Assembly (NCBI GenBank): GCA_000727475.1
Contig: KL647305.1
Span: 26,958 to 90,957, forward strand
Direction: 5' to 3'
Source of the DNA: Sarcocystis neurona
Lineage: Eukaryota; Apicomplexa; Conoidasida; Eucoccidiorida; Sarcocystidae
DNA length: 64,000 bases
The first letter of the stretch is position 1, and every line of letters starts with the position of its first letter. Position numbers and translations under genes: made by a program. Positions 37,638 through 47,367 of this stretch are shown one piece after another. The notes under the pieces are model-generated. The model saw only the letters and a list, made by a program, of their open reading frames with translations, had not been told where the DNA came from and ran no database searches.

Positions 37638-40600
37638 ATGGAGTGGGCAAGCACAGCTGGCAATCGGCAAGGCAGCTATCCTCCTCTACACAGACGTACC
37701 GATATTTACGATACGCCGTCTACAAATGCATATTTTCACGTTGGAGCGTACGACACACGGGAGGACCACACAGAGCCGTGGGACGCCGCCTCGTCAGGGT
37801 CTAAGCAAATCGCGTTTGCTGTGTCCGCTGCCTCCCGCGCGCCACCTTTGCCTTCGTATTCACTCTGCTGTCTCTCTCTCTGTGTAGCATTTTTATCCGT
37901 CTTTACCGCACATCTACACGAGGCCTCTCTGTCGCTTCTAATATCTCGAGGCGTCTGCCAGCTACCATTTCTTGATCACGCTGTAGAAGGGTTACCGTCG
38001 GAGCGGGCAGTCTTCCCCACAGTAGCTGCATTTAAAGGCAGTCCCAGGGCCCCAAAGGACGACCATTCCATACATACAGCCGCGTCGCCGCGACCGTCTC
38101 CAGATTTCGACGTGTTCCAACGCTCATCTTCAGCAGTCATTTTCCGTGTAGACCGATTGCCACCTGCGCCTCTGCAGCGCCCCGCGACCACTCGGGTAAC
38201 CCCCACCTCATCGAGAACCTTCTCTCAAATCTCACAAGCGTACACCAGCGAGCAGTCTACCGACTCGACGATGTTCAGCTGTTTTTGTGACACGGCACTA
38301 CGGATCTTAAGCGCAGGTAAGGCGTGCTTTTACAGGACTTTTACGGAAATCTTGAAGACGCCCTCACCACTCCCACAAGGACTGCCCTTTGCCGAAGATG
38401 TACTCGTTGCCTGGCACCTGCTCCTGCAGACAATTGGCTGTCTTCTGTGCGGTGCTATAGCCGACACGAAAGGCCGACGGTGGGTACTTTCGCATGCTAT
38501 ACAAGTCCTTGCAGCAACATCCTTCCTTTTCACATTCGCAGCGCTCACCACAGCTCAGCTTTTGCACGCGTCAAAAGGACACTCCAATGTCGACTTTCCG
38601 AAAGGTGTGGCCAGCAACATTCGGGACGTCGACGGAATTTTTCCCGCTAACAACAGTGAACCTACTGTACTGGCCGAGCTCCCACGGGCCGCTTGCATGG
38701 ACTGCGAGGGCAGTCAAGAGGAAAGGAGTACTTTACCTGTCTTGCCATATCTGCCTGCGTGGCTTCCACCCGTCAACAAACTCACTAGTTTTTTTCCTCG
38801 TTTTTCCGCCCAGTGGTTGTGGACAGTCCTCTTACATATCCTTATACTTCTTTCGGTAATGTGTTATTCTCTGGCGGCACTTGCTTGTGGGGGAGCTATT
38901 GTGGTTGCGCAGTGCCTTTGTTTGGAGGCGGCCGTTTCTTTTCCCTTGCAGTCTTCCAGAGATTATGCGGAACAGTGCTGTCACTCATCAGGAACTCAGC
39001 AAAGCGGTAACAACGACTTGCCGGCTGTTTGCCGGAATGCCGTGTACGGTGGTTCAGGTAGAGCGGATGAGAGTGATCAGACGGACGCAGCTGCTCGTGC
39101 TGCTGGCGTCTTATTCAAAGGGAACAGCAGTGAGGGTGCAACCGTGAGCCTATTTCCTGTAGATGCTTCCGTTGATGCGCACGTACAAGGTGTGAGAGTT
39201 GCAGAGCTGTGCTCGCCACTGCTAGCTCAGGGACAACGCTCGCCAAGATTTTTTGGGACAGCGAGAAACGTCATTGCTCAGTTATGCTTTCGGACCCGTT
39301 CGTTCTTTGGTACAGTCTGGGACCGCTGCAAAAATACGCACGCCGGCCTGCGCACGTCGTTCGATGCGGCCATACATCGGATTCTGTCTTCTACGCGGAA
39401 AGTGTCTGCGTCAGTGTACAGAGCTTCTGTCCTCCCTTTTTTCTTCTCCTCACCGTATATTCCTGTGGCATACCTGGTGGGGATGCAGAGTGCGGCACAC
39501 CTCTTCCTTCCAGTTGCTCTCTCTACAGTGCTGGAGGCACTGTCCTTCTCCGGGTCCTCTGGGCCAGACTCTAGTGATCTGGCGGACAAATCTGCGGCGG
39601 GACCGCTCACCCCATTTACACTCTTTTGCGTCGCCTTCTCCATACCGATCCTGCCTTTCTGCATTCTACTGTGCGTCCTCACGAACTGTTTTCTCGGTGA
39701 AAATCCGTACTTTTTCTCCCAACGCGATGTTCTATTGCGGCATTTGTCAATAGTCAACTACGCGAGCACGGCGTGCAGGCTTGCTGCTAAACATCCTGCG
39801 AGCCGCACTCCTTCCCATGCAGCTGAAAGAGGGAGGGATACCATGTCAAAAATAGGACGCCGTGCATTCGTACCCAGTGCGTGGCGGCGCCGTCTGCTAG
39901 TGTACACGGATAAGCGTAACGGCGACTCTTCTTATTCCTCACTGAGTTCCTCTTTGTCTTTGCCGTCCCTTGCTGAACACGTTTGTGAGCGCCAGGCCTG
40001 TTGCCCTGGCTGGGTGCCCCCGGGACAAAGGCAATCTGGTGAACCTTCTCGGTCACCGTTTCGAAGGATGGCACGACGGCGCAGAGCGCTTTCTTACAGT
40101 GGTCCCGACAATTTGACCTCACCAAGACATCAGGCTTCCTCTAGGTTGACTCTCTCCTTGCGTCTTGACGTGTCCACACCTGTGATTACTGCCAGGCACA
40201 TTAAAAAAACACGCCACACTGCAGGCGATCTATCTTCAAGCCGCAGAGTGATTGTTTGTGGAAGTAGGCACGATGAGCACCTCTCCTCCCTGCCTCTTCG
40301 ACGATTTGCTGGCTACCAAAAGAGACCCTTCACGAGCGTCCAACCCGCCTACAATGCGACTGGAACAGCCAGTCACGGTGTTCCGGAGCAAGGGATTGAG
40401 GGCGGTCGACGAGAAGAGGTGGCCGCTGAATCAGGGAACAGTGTAACCAGGCAGCATTACGAGAGGGGAGAACGCAGCGACCTCGCAGCTTCTGGTAACG
40501 TGATCAGTGCAGCGCGGAAGTCGTTACGTGTGTACCAATCATACCTTAACTCTAATTATTCTACTTCTCTTCTGGGAGTTTTGCTACCCGCCACCTTTAT

Positions 40601-41846
40601 CGGTGCGTCGCTCTATATCAGAGGTGTCTTCCGATTCTTGCTCCTTGATTGCGTCGTTATCGAAGAGGAATTGGAGGGCAAAGCAGGGACTACACAAGCT
40701 GCGAGAGGCGCCGGTTTTGGCTTCGAATCAACAGGCAGAGACGGTGTTGTACCAATGAATAGGTCGCCTTTTCCGCAAGTGATTTTGTCCAGTGGCTTCC
40801 CAGCGACATCTACTTTACATTCTTCCTCTTCCTATTTTACTGCGTCACCTGCTGTCTTACCGAAGGGAGAGCTCTGCGCCCGAGGTGTGTCCGCGGAACT
40901 GTTGCTATTCCAATTGTCGATCCCGGTACTTTTTGTGCGCTTCTGCACATGCGTTATTCCAGTTATTCTCCTTTTAGCGCTGCCTCCTAAACCACTGCAG
41001 ATGCTTGGTTGCATCTTCTGTGGTTTTTTGTCATTCGGAATCGCCGTTACGCTGGAGGCTCTGGCGCAGAATTTTCCCGATATCCCACCCATCTCGTCCG
41101 CGGGCACAGCTTGTCTACTGTACGAAGTGGTTTTCTGCTTCTGCTGCTGTATCCCCGCGTTCACTTCGGTTCTGCTGCCCATGCAAGGTTTCCACACCGG
41201 CGTGCGCTGCGGCTTTGTAGCAGCGGTGTCAGCGTGCGTTCGCGCAGCGGCTGCGGTCTCCATGGTGATCTTGTCAGCGTTGCTCTCGTGCTTCCGGAGT
41301 AACGTGTTTGCGAAAGACTCAGATGGTGCAAGTAAACCTGCTGTAGAAGAACTCTATCCCGTCTCCAGCGTAGACCTGTTGAGTGCTCCGGGCAATAATA
41401 GGTCTAATTCAGTTTCTCACACTTTCAGCAGCACAACACAAGGACCGACAAGCAGCAGTGACTCGTGTTCCGCTAACGCTGCCCTTATTGCAGCCACAAC
41501 TTGCGTGTTCTACGTCATGGCAGCTGCGTTCACCCTTCTGTACACGACACACGTAAGGTTACCAGGTAAACTAATTTCATCACCGGTCAAAAGAATTTTT
41601 CGACAAACGGAGTTACAGGGTGCTCAGCCGAAAAATGGGATCCCACAATCTTTTCTTGACGGTGAGCAGAAAGACGTGCAACCAGAGCGCCGACCGACCA
41701 TGCGGTGGACTGAGAATATTCGGGAGAATACATTGCTGGCAGTAGACAATCTTTTGCTGCAGAAGCTGCAGCCCTCACTGGCGATTATCCATGGAGGGGA
41801 TGCGAAGCAAGGCCCCGTCCGGGGTGAAGCGGAGCCTAAAGCGTAG
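37638..41846 (+). CDS. Major facilitator superfamily (MFS) transporter with large loop insertions
   Basis: A single uninterrupted frame of 1402 codons, far beyond chance. The open frame reaches upstream to a TTG at 37617, but the first ATG is at 37638 in a good context (A at -3, G at +4), so I start there; the stop is TAG. Twelve hydrophobic segments can be placed at about residues 71-92, 255-275, 282-306, 394-429, 607-635, 657-685, 975-1003, 1087-1115, 1119-1142, 1153-1181, 1191-1219 and 1280-1306. Between segments 2 and 3 is GAIADTKGRR (272-281), the MFS motif A (G-x3-D-x2-G-R-R). After segment 6 comes GENPYFFSQRD, at the place of the PESPR-type motif of sugar/organic-ion porters, and FHTGVR before segment 11 resembles the FPTxxR motif. 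Long loops lie between segments 1-2, 4-5 (about 180 residues) and 6-7 (about 290, with a Ser-rich and an Arg-rich patch). It is a membrane transporter closest in layout to SLC22/sugar-porter types; the substrate is unknown. Confidence 0.88.
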   Translation: MEWASTAGNRQGSYPPLHRRTDIYDTPSTNAYFHVGAYDTREDHTEPWDAASSGSKQIAFAVSAASRAPPLPSYSLCCLSLCVAFLSVFTAHLHEASLSLLISRGVCQLPFLDHAVEGLPSERAVFPTVAAFKGSPRAPKDDHSIHTAASPRPSPDFDVFQRSSSAVIFRVDRLPPAPLQRPATTRVTPTSSRTFSQISQAYTSEQSTDSTMFSCFCDTALRILSAGKACFYRTFTEILKTPSPLPQGLPFAEDVLVAWHLLLQTIGCLLCGAIADTKGRRWVLSHAIQVLAATSFLFTFAALTTAQLLHASKGHSNVDFPKGVASNIRDVDGIFPANNSEPTVLAELPRAACMDCEGSQEERSTLPVLPYLPAWLPPVNKLTSFFPRFSAQWLWTVLLHILILLSVMCYSLAALACGGAIVVAQCLCLEAAVSFPLQSSRDYAEQCCHSSGTQQSGNNDLPAVCRNAVYGGSGRADESDQTDAAARAAGVLFKGNSSEGATVSLFPVDASVDAHVQGVRVAELCSPLLAQGQRSPRFFGTARNVIAQLCFRTRSFFGTVWDRCKNTHAGLRTSFDAAIHRILSSTRKVSASVYRASVLPFFFSSPYIPVAYLVGMQSAAHLFLPVALSTVLEALSFSGSSGPDSSDLADKSAAGPLTPFTLFCVAFSIPILPFCILLCVLTNCFLGENPYFFSQRDVLLRHLSIVNYASTACRLAAKHPASRTPSHAAERGRDTMSKIGRRAFVPSAWRRRLLVYTDKRNGDSSYSSLSSSLSLPSLAEHVCERQACCPGWVPPGQRQSGEPSRSPFRRMARRRRALSYSGPDNLTSPRHQASSRLTLSLRLDVSTPVITARHIKKTRHTAGDLSSSRRVIVCGSRHDEHLSSLPLRRFAGYQKRPFTSVQPAYNATGTASHGVPEQGIEGGRREEVAAESGNSVTRQHYERGERSDLAASGNVISAARKSLRVYQSYLNSNYSTSLLGVLLPATFIGASLYIRGVFRFLLLDCVVIEEELEGKAGTTQAARGAGFGFESTGRDGVVPMNRSPFPQVILSSGFPATSTLHSSSSYFTASPAVLPKGELCARGVSAELLLFQLSIPVLFVRFCTCVIPVILLLALPPKPLQMLGCIFCGFLSFGIAVTLEALAQNFPDIPPISSAGTACLLYEVVFCFCCCIPAFTSVLLPMQGFHTGVRCGFVAAVSACVRAAAAVSMVILSALLSCFRSNVFAKDSDGASKPAVEELYPVSSVDLLSAPGNNRSNSVSHTFSSTTQGPTSSSDSCSANAALIAATTCVFYVMAAAFTLLYTTHVRLPGKLISSPVKRIFRQTELQGAQPKNGIPQSFLDGEQKDVQPERRPTMRWTENIRENTLLAVDNLLLQKLQPSLAIIHGGDAKQGPVRGEAEPKA

Positions 41847-42239
41847 AAAGGCCCGATTGTAAGCCTCCGCTTTTTCCAAGGCTGTAGACGCGTGAGCCGT
41901 CTGTCGTCGTACTCCACCTAAGGGGATTCCCACATGTTCTCGTGCGACTTTTGGGCGCGCAAGCGCAACTCACACTCCTCTACCTTCACTGTTGTCCTCC
42001 GCTGGGTCTCTGCCTCTCCTTGACCAAAGGCGTATAAAGTGATACGTAGTGGATTGTCAGCGTTGCCCTCGTGCTTCCCGAGTAGCCTGTGTGCTTTTGT
42101 GGCGACACGCGTCTGCTCTAAAAGGCAATTAAGGGTAGAGGCGTCCATACTGCAAGATTCGAGCATACATGAGGTGGTCCGTAGTATGCATTCAGACGGG
42201 CTTGCGAACGCTTATGCGACACAGTGAGGGTAGACAGCA
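41847..42239. other. 3' flank of the transporter gene
   Basis: Nothing recognisable beyond the expected 3' untranslated region of the gene ending at 41846. There are no open frames of note and no RNA gene. Confidence 0.4.
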
Positions 42240-42690
42240 TCATTGGTGGGACGAGTCGGACTGTTGATTCATAGTCTCAGCGAGCCGCCCCTGGTCACAT
42301 AGTAGCAGAACAGCAACAGAGTGTAGCAGCAGCACAGAGCACGGCAGCGGTTCCGAGCAGCAGAAGCGGAAGCATTGGAGATCGCCGCAAGAAACCGTTG
42401 AACAGCAGGAGCAGCGGAAACGGCAGCGGCAGCCGCATGCAGAGCAGCAGCAACACAAGCATCAACATTACTAGGCGAAGCAGCAATGGAAGATGATAGA
42501 GAGAGCACCAGCAGCAGACAGCAGCAGGACGCAGAACATATAAGCAAACAACTCGTTGCATGCAAGAGAATAGGACTCTCTTCGCCCACTCGCATGTTTT
42601 CAGAAATTAGCAGCTGTGCACAAAGAGCGGCAGCAGCAACAGCAGCAGCCAGGAACAGCACGAAAGAAGGGCAGCAGTAAAAATGCAGCA
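42240..42690. repeat. Imperfect CAG/GCA trinucleotide tract, T-poor
   Basis: From about 42296 to 42675 the + strand is rich in cagcag, gcagca and related triplets and poor in T. Open frames appear in several registers because of the triplet bias (Ala/Cys/Leu-rich on the minus strand, Gln/Ala/Ser-rich on the plus strand). None has a convincing gene structure. CAG-type triplet expansions are widespread in some coccidian genomes. Confidence 0.7.
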
Positions 42691-42699
42691 ACGTGGCCG

Positions 42700-43255
42700 A
42701 GCAGAGGAAGTGTGGCTGCTGCCCATTCTGTTGTTTCCGTTGGGACAATTTCTTCTGTTTCCTCTACGTTGGCGTTACTTTCCTCTTTCAGTAAATATTC
42801 TCTGTTCTGTCCGTTTGCTTCGTGGCCCATTTCCTCCTCTTCCGTCATCTCTCTCTTCTCTGTCTTCTACGTTGCGTGTGTTGTATTGCCATCGCCCTGC
42901 TTCTTTCATCTTCAGTCTTTCGTTGCCGCTTCCCCGTCACTTCTTCCTTTGTTTTTCATAATGTTCCGTCGCCTTCTTCTTTTGTAAAACCGCCTGCTTC
43001 GTTGTGCCCACTCCTTTTTGTCCCGTATATTCACGTGTTTGCCTTCGTCCTCTTGCTCTTCCTTTTTTTCAGTTCTACATTTTCCATTCGAGTCAAAATT
43101 CTTCCTTTAGATGTTTCTGCCCGCCTCACTTCATTTTTCCTGTTCTTCAACTTTTTCGTTCGTCGCTTCCACGTTCTCTTTTTTGTTCTCTTTCTTTTTT
43201 GGCTTCTCTGTCCCGGTGCCGGTTGTTCTGCCTTCTCTGGCTTTCCATGTTCTTC
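42700..43255. repeat. Pyrimidine-rich (C/T) tract
   Basis: The + strand becomes strongly C/T-rich and A-poor over about 550 bp (words such as ttcttctgtttcctctacg and ctctttcttttttggcttct). Overlapping open frames here (42616-42987, 42822-43265, 43004-43423) result from the lack of A, which removes stop codons. I regard them as composition artefacts. The tract could instead be an intron or leader of an unseen gene. Confidence 0.6.
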
Positions 43256-43358
43256 GTTGGGATAGTACGTGTCTGTCATCAAGACTACATTACAGCTCCC
43301 TCTGTCAATCGTATTGTTGTTGAACTTTACCTATACAGACGTATCCTACAGTATTTCA

Positions 43359-43380
43359 CACACACATATATGTGTGTGTT
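43359..43380. repeat. Perfect 22-bp palindrome of dinucleotide repeats
   Basis: Four AC units, three AT units and four GT units form an exact 22-bp self-complementary sequence. It is embedded in a TA/TG island to about 43400. It can form a cruciform or Z-DNA-prone alternating purine-pyrimidine stretch; no function is implied. Confidence 0.75.
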
Positions 43381-43399
43381 TATATGTATGTATATATGC

Positions 43400-46270
43400 T
43401 TACCTGTATGTGCGCCCTGGTGAACACATTGTTCGGCCCCCTCCATGTAACATCCGTACACACAGCATTGCTGTCGTGCGCGTGCTGCAGAGGGTTCAGC
43501 ACTGAGGCGAAATGCAGAGGGAACCATGTCGGATATCCTTTGATTGGAAACAGTGTATAGGTGTGGCCAAGACCTGGGACTGTACAAGTATTGGCAGTCA
43601 CAGCAGCTGTGCAGTTGTCATCGGACCACCACTCTGTGATGAAAGGGGTGACACGGTTGTTGTTGGACGCTTAACACATCACCTGTCTTGGTAGACGCAC
43701 GAGACCATCGTAGTAGCTTAGTGCCTCTTAGACGCAGGGGCCACGGAGGGTGTTGTGGGAAGACTCTTCAACGTAGACGCACCACCCCCTGATGAAGCAC
43801 TCAACGCGGAGTGTCGTAGCGAACGTGTGCCGCCCGTCGGAAAGTCTTAACCCTCTTCTTGACAGGGTGTCAGGGAAACGGCACAACTAATTGAGAGGAC
43901 ACCACTACATAATATTCCGCTGTTAACCGCGTGATGGTGAGAGAATCTTGTCTTGCCCCTGCGCTACGAAGTCGTAGGACAGGTGGACACTACCTATTGC
44001 ATTCTGCAGTGTTTCAAGAGCCCAGCAAGTAAAGTACACGTTCCCGTAGAACAATCACGTCTCTCCTATACGTCGAAGTTGTTCGAATATTACGCGCTAT
44101 GCTGCTGGACGAGGTTATACCTCTTCTTGTTAGCGTCTGTGTTGTGTGCATCAACATACGTGAGGTGTGATCAAAATAGACTCCATGAGACCAGAAGAAA
44201 CAGCACGCTCTCATAGGTGATATCTGGTATCTTTTGATGTTCGACGCGTTTACAGCGACTGTTGAAGGGCTGTCGCAGGCCGGCGGCCTCACAGGTTACA
44301 TTTTATTCGATGCGTGTAGAACGACCGACGAAAACGCTATCACAGGCGAGGCAAACGTGTAGCTATTTGAATGTATAGACAGCTCGGAAAGTTCTGCACG
44401 TACGATACGGGATGAGAGTAGATTTGTATGATTAAGTTGTCATCCGCAGGATGGTCAAAGAAACCCAAAGCGACAAGTAAGGAAGCTGCACCTCTGACAA
44501 AAAAGGCCATTTTTCAGTGCGGATCATGGTCAACCTGGCGATGCTCTCCCTGTCTTGCTACAAGACAATCAGCAGGGTGGTGAACTGCATCCCCTAAAGT
44601 TACAACTTACCACAGAACAGTATTAGGCAAGCAAGGGGTCTTGAGGGGTACTCTGCGTATCTTGCACAGTCATTGTTTTTATGTGGACATGTATGTATTC
44701 ATTGAAATCTCGCGCCGATAAAGCCCGTGACATGCAGTGCGTCCTGTGCGCATAGAAGTATATAGCAGACTGATATTTTCTGTAGAGAGCATATCGGGGC
44801 GTGCACGCCTTTTAAGTGCAGTCGTATGTGAACAGCGCAGACACCATTTTTCTGCGGGTGGAGCTCCGAACGATTTGAGGACAGACTGTGTCAGTCTGGC
44901 TGACAGCCTGAGACAGTGACACGTTCGCCGTGAAATCTGGTTTGTGTACGTGCACGCGCTGCGACGTACAGGTGCACCTGCCGTCAGCACTGGCGCACAA
45001 TCTGCAGGGCGGAATATTTTTAAATACCTTACGTTGCTCACCGGGCAACGCTAGGCAGGTTGTCCGCACATTGTATACTTGGCTGAATAAGTGGATTTCA
45101 GCACAGTAGTTCTGCCCGTGGCAATCTACAGTAAGCCTCTTGGATCAGTAGATGTCTTTCAAGGTACACGGTGTCTGCACAGTTGAGCTTTTCGCGGGAT
45201 ATACAGGGCACCAGCAGTGATTCTCTCGTGTCCAAAGGTTGTAACGTGAAGGCAGAATCATGCACCCTGTATAAAGAAAACGTGTGCGTGCGAGACGGAG
45301 ACAAGACGTGTTGTCGGATTACCACACGTGTAGGTCGATTCTAAAACCGTAGACGGCGCGTTGCGACCACAAGAACTAAAACAAATAATAGGAAAGGTCT
45401 CTCCAACAGCCACAGAAATCGATGACTGCTCACATTGCCTACCTCCTCAACTACGCCGCTGGTGCAAGTGTGTGTTCTTGCCTTGAGAGCGCGACGCAGG
45501 TGTATGTAGTTGTGAGCATGTCCGATTTGCAGGTTCGTGAACACAGTGGCACACAGACTTTCCGCGTTCACCGTGACGTATCAGCCAAAATAAGTTTTGA
45601 AGGGACATCATTCCACGTTAAGCCCGAATCACTGGTGTGCGACAGAACACCATTTTGCCGTGACGCAAGGTCCCTGTGGTCCTGTTTTTACCTCACCGCC
45701 TGCATTAAGGTGTTCTGGCTGGAGGGACTGCCGCAAACTTATTTATATTTTTACATACGTATTTTTGTTTGACACGTCTTCTTGTTGTGCGCTGTGATGC
45801 ACTGGCTAATGGTGGCATCTGTAGACCTGTTTCGTGTGAGCTCTTCCGTCGTCGCTACGGAACTGGCACAGTTGAGAAGCTCGGCGATAGCAAGCTCGCG
45901 GCCTTAAAATCTAACTGAAAGAAGACGGTGACCTCGTAACAAGCCAGCCATAACCTTTCTGAACGAGGAGAGGGTGGGACCCGGACGCGTACAGTAGATT
46001 GTAAAAGTTTCCGCCTCTGCTGCTGTCCAGTGGAAGGAAGCGAATGCTATTCCTGAAGCAAGGAAGTAATGTAAAATTTGACCTGACATGTGGGGATTCG
46101 GCGGGAAATTCTTGTACATGCCGGACCGGCGTAAAAGAGCTGATTCCTTCATTTACGCAATGGCAAGACGCAGAGGGAACCACCCAGGGGCTAGAGCGTC
46201 GTACGCTTCGACTTGTTCGAGAGTGCTGCGTGCAGGGCGCCTATAAGGTACTGGGATAAAGGAGTTTAGA
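43400..46270. other. No gene recognised
   Basis: Ordinary composition with short open frames on both strands. The + frame at 45422-45772 (116 codons, ATG start) and the one at 46044-46259 have protein-like composition with several Cys, but each is of chance length. No splice signals link them convincingly. Confidence 0.4.
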
Positions 46271-46273
46271 ATG

Positions 46274-46563
46274 TGTAGCAATGCTGAGACGGAAAAACGT
46301 GATACTGCTCCAGTCCAACAGAGTTGCCGAAAAAGGGTTCCGTCGTGCAATATTTAAAACTACCGATACGCAGCAGCAGGGCAGGGAGGAGGTGCAGCAG
46401 CAGAACGAATTGAAAACGTGTAGCAATACTGAGACGGGAAAACATGATATTGTTGGTACCAGTGGAGATGTCGAACAATGGTTCTGTCCTGCATTCTGTA
46501 AAACGACCAGCTCGTCATCGAGATTGCTGTGTTCGATGGCGCTGTGCAGGTGATCAGGTAAAA
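46274..46563. repeat. Two-copy direct duplication, about 145-bp period
   Basis: The word tgtagcaat(g/a)ctgagacgg starts at 46274 and at 46419, and a downstream match (gttc(c/t)gtc...tgca) recurs 144 bp apart at 46337 and 46481. The copies have diverged much more than the 147-bp pair at 22.6 kb, and the later halves match only weakly. It includes small cagcag patches. Confidence 0.6.
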
Positions 46564-47295
46564 GTTTAAAGTGTCTACCAGTACAAGTACCGGAACTTCA
46601 TCCGACTGTGCCCTGTTCAGCGGAGTCCGCCTGTCTGCAGGCAGGAGGTCGTACGACATGCTGAGCTTTTTTTCGGCAGTGCTTTGCCAGGGTACGCTCT
46701 GCTTGACACCTCTTCAGGTACGCAGGTGTAAGAAAGCCTGTTGTTGGACCACACCCACCACGCCAGAGGAAGGTAATATTCGCCAACGTTGCTGTCGCAG
46801 GCTACCTCCTCTTCAACAGTACGCTAGACTCGTAGGAAGTCACGGCTTGTGAAGACAGCGAATGTAGTGAGTCTAGTGGGTGTCGGTTCGCGAAGTAATA
46901 ACCCCCGCTTCCTACAACTTTCGCGAGATTTGGCGTCACGCCTGCTCTTGTGGCATACGCCATTACATTCATTTACCTTCACCACCTGGACGGCTCGCAG
47001 CGTCGTGCTCTGATGGTTCAAGCGTAACTGCGGACGTCAGGCCGTAGTACCTCGTGCCGAGGCTACGAACTGATTTATGTGGTGTATCTCTCTCTAGGTG
47101 TAGGCGGATCTGTTGGCACCCCCAGCGCGTAAGCATCACGCGCTCCCCAGATCACTTCACGAATTCAGATGCACAGGATGACTTCCGCTGGCATGTGCCG
47201 GCCTGCTGGCAGTGGGGAAAAGCGCAACCACTTCACAAATCTGGGAAGTAGACGCAGCGTAGGATACCACTTCAGGCCGGCGGATAACTGTGCAA

Positions 47296-47367
47296 GAGCG
47301 AGACGGGACTCGAACCCGCAACCTCCGCCTCCGGAGGGCGACGCGCTATCCATTGCGCCACTCGCTC
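47296..47367 (-). tRNA. tRNA-Arg, anticodon CCG
   Basis: On the minus strand, 72 nt fold as a complete cloverleaf. The 7-bp acceptor pairs GAGCGAG with CTCGCTC. The D stem is GCGC/GCGC. The anticodon stem is TCGCC/GGCGG with loop CTCCGGA, giving anticodon CCG, which reads codon CGG for arginine. The T stem is GCGGG/CCCGT with loop TTCGAGT, and the variable region is AGGTT. There is no intron. The internal Pol III promoter is intact: the A box is TGGCGCAATGG and the B box lies within GGGTTCGAGTCCC. No run of four T follows the 3' end closely; the first on the transcribed strand is about 75 nt downstream (AAAA at 47218-47221 on the + strand). The gene appears functional by structure. Confidence 0.95.

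Noticed and set aside
42269..42748. 159-codon minus-strand frame rich in Ala, Cys and Leu, resembling a membrane protein
   Set aside because: It is the translation of the CAG/GCA triplet tract; every register of such a tract stays open and looks hydrophobic in one of them.
42616..43423. Overlapping + frames with Phe/Ser/Leu-rich, membrane-like sequence
   Set aside because: The tract is C/T-rich and lacks A, which removes stop codons in all three + frames; the hydrophobicity follows from TTC/CTT codons.
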